A stretch of DNA of 64,000 nucleotides from Elymus sibiricus (taxonomy: Eukaryota; Streptophyta; Magnoliopsida; Poales; Poaceae), in the NCBI GenBank assembly GCA_039707655.1, contig CM077665.1, forward strand, positions 447,887,531 through 447,951,530, given 5' to 3'. Both the position numbers and the translations under genes were made by a program. This document shows positions 62,654 through 64,000 of this stretch, piece by piece. The first letter of the stretch is position 1. Each line of letters begins with the position of its first letter. The notes below the pieces were generated by a model. That model was not told the origin of the DNA and searched no databases. It saw nothing but the letters and a program-made list of their open reading frames with translations.

Positions 62654-64000
62654 TCAAAATAAATCATGAAATGCATGAAAAATAGCAAATGAAGTCAGAA
62701 AAGGGTTGAAAAGTGATGATGTGGCTTTGAATGGTGCATATTGAATGCAGAAAAAGTCTTGAGTTAAAATATGTTTAAAAATATGAAATCCTTTTGTAAT
62801 AGACGAGTTTTCGTCCGAAACCCTGATACTTCGAAGGAGATTGTCCAGTTTGTACATGAAGTGCATCCAGTTTTCCCGTAACCCTCTCAACTTTTTAGCA
62901 CATGCTATGTGGCTGAAATTATGATACCATGCCAATTTTCAACCATTTCAGAGTTCATTTGCATTGCTTTTCAATCTCAGGGTCTTCTTAGCTCAAAATA
63001 AATCATGAAATGCATGAAAAATAGCAAGTGAAGTCAGAAAAGGGTTGAAAAGTGATGATGTGGCTTTGAATGGTGCATATTGAATGCAGAAAAAGTCTTG
63101 AGTTAAAATATGTTTAAAAATATGAAATTCCTTTGTAATAGACATGTTTTCGTCCGAAACCCTGATACTTCGAAGGAGATTGTCCAGTTTCTACACGAAG
63201 TACATCCAGTTTTTCCCGTAACCCTCTCAACTTTTTAGCACGTGCTATGTGGGTGAAATTATGACACTATGCCAATTTTCAACCATTCCAGAGTTCATTT
63301 GCAGTGCTTTTCAATCTCAGGGTCATCTTAGCTCAAAATAAATCATGAAATGCATGAAAAATAGCAAATGAAGTCAGAAAAGGGTTGAAAAGTGATGATG
63401 TGGCTTTTAATGGTGCATATTGAATGCAGAAAAAGTCTTGAGTTAAAATATGTTTAAAAATATGAAATCCCTTTGTAATAGACGAGTTTTCGTCCGAAAC
63501 CCTGATACTTCGAAGGAGATTGTCCAGTTTGTACACGAAGTGCATCCAGTTTTTCCCGTAACCCTCTCAACTTTTTAGCACATGCTATGTGGGTGAAATT
63601 ATGATACCATGCCAATTTTCAACGATTTCAGAGTTCATTTGCAGTGCTTTTCAATCTCAGGGTCATCTTAGCTCAAAATAAATCATGAAATGCATGAAAA
63701 ATAGCAAATGAAGTCAGAAAAGGGTTGAAAAGTGATGATGTGGCTTTTAATGGTGCATATTGAATGCAGAAAAAGTCTTGAGTTAAAATATGTTTAAAAA
63801 TATGAAATCCCTTTGTAATAGACGAGTTTTCGTCCGAAACCCTGATACTTCGAAGGAGATTGTCCAGTTTGTACATGAAGTGCATCCAGTTTTCCCGTAA
63901 CCCTCTCAACTTTTTAGCACATGCTATGTGGCTGAAATTATGATACCATGCCAATTTTCAACCATTTCAGAGTTCATTTGCATTGCTTTTCAATCTCAGG
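62654..64000. repeat. Domain F HOR copy cut by window edge, with P-like unit at 63673
   Basis: Monomers at 62654 (P), 62993 (Q), 63333 (R) and 63673. The last one stands where S is expected. Its first part has CTTTTAATGG and the longer A-run of R or U types. Its second part has TACATGAAG, GTTTTCCCG, GTGGCTG and CATTTGCATTGC, which mark P. It is therefore a chimera. It is cut after 328 bases by the window end, and the array continues rightward. Confidence 0.85.

Larger units (their letters stand above)
1..64000. repeat. Satellite DNA array, ~340-bp monomer, 188 units
   Basis: The entire window is a head-to-tail array of one monomer family in a single orientation, with no interruption by unrelated sequence. 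Monomer starts were placed on the element TCAAAATAAATCATG. The first start is at 169 and the last at 63673, giving 187 complete intervals with a mean of 339.6 bp. Most units are 340 bp; 339- and 341-bp units come mainly from 1-nt indels in A-runs or T-runs. Consensus GC is about 36%. Monomers differ at a limited set of diagnostic sites, which define the HOR domains listed below. Arrays of this kind form centromeric, pericentromeric or subtelomeric heterochromatin; which one applies here cannot be decided from the window. A plant origin is inferred from monomer size and telobox-like variants, and a grass is a possibility only. There is no gene in any stretch. Confidence 0.98.
49746..64000. repeat. 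Domain F: P-Q-R-S-T-U-V 7-mer HOR, 2378 bp, variable copy size
   Basis: Types: P (339 bp) has GTTTTCCCG (one T lost), TACATGAAG and CATTTGCATTGC. Q has AAATTCCTTTG, CACGTGCTATG and ATGACACC. R has CTTTTAATGG and ends TTTCAACGATTTC. S (339 bp) has TTTAAAATATGAAATCC and GTAACTTTCTC. T has GTGATAATGTGG, GTGGCTG and usually CCATGACAATTTTC. U has TTTTAATGG, CATG and TACATCC. V has CTTTGAATGG and TACATCC. The order along the window is T-U-V-T-U-V (49746-51785), P-Q-R-S, P-Q-R-S-T-U-V, P-Q-R-S-S-T-U-V, P-Q-R-S-T-V, P-Q-R-S-T-U-V, P-Q-R and a hybrid. Full 7-mers are 53144-55521 and 60276-62653, each 2378 bp. Confidence 0.9.

Noticed and set aside
1..64000. CRISPR array or bacterial repeat system
   Set aside because: The repeat unit is the whole 340 bp with no short repeat plus unique spacer structure, and there are no cas genes. 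The composition fits eukaryotic satellite DNA.
1..64000. Two diverged ~170-bp half-monomers making up the 340-bp unit
   Set aside because: Comparing the two halves by eye, I found only short shared words such as TTTTCAA and no continuous alignment. A sensitive self-alignment of the consensus would settle it.

Overview
The whole 64 kb window is one uninterrupted tandem satellite array. A monomer of about 340 bp repeats head to tail, always in the same orientation. I count 188 monomer start points, from 169 to 63673. The 187 complete intervals between them average 339.6 bp; nearly all are 339-341 bp, and a small class is 334-335 bp. The monomer is AT-rich (123 G+C in a 340-bp consensus, about 36%). 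I found no protein-coding gene, tRNA, rRNA, transposon insertion, simple-repeat island, CRISPR array or unique sequence. Long reading frames recur once per monomer only because the satellite itself recurs.

This is eukaryotic heterochromatin, most plausibly a centromeric, pericentromeric or subtelomeric block of a plant chromosome. The supporting signs are a monomer close to two nucleosome repeats, low GC with a small CpG cluster, higher-order repeat (HOR) structure, and an AAACCCTAA telobox-like variant in many monomers. The general look resembles the 320-380 bp satellites of grasses, but I cannot name the species or a satellite family from sequence alone.

Coordinates are phased on the first T of the element TCAAAATAAATCATG, which opens each monomer. 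The layout by monomer variants is as follows. Domain A (1-7304) holds diverged monomers without a regular HOR. Domain B (7305-17848) is a 7-mer HOR of 2381 bp with an internal 4-mer duplication. Domain C (17849-39590) is built from L, R and M monomer types, with a 4-mer (L-R-M-M, 1359 bp) as core and local dimer and monomer expansions. Domain D (39591-46010) is a 3-mer HOR of 1013-1014 bp marked by a 5-bp deletion. Domain E (46011-49745) is a mosaic with monomers typical of B, C and F. Domain F (49746-64000) is a 7-mer HOR (P-Q-R-S-T-U-V, 2378 bp) with 4-, 6- and 8-monomer versions.

The sequence reads as a record of repeated unequal exchange and conversion: nested periods, chimeric monomers at HOR breaks, and runs of almost identical monomers. 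Each monomer junction also carries an imperfect inverted repeat (about 27-31 nt arms, 61-bp loop). Each monomer has a TTCG/CGAA cluster that partly resembles a CENP-B box, and this motif is systematically altered in the L-type monomers.
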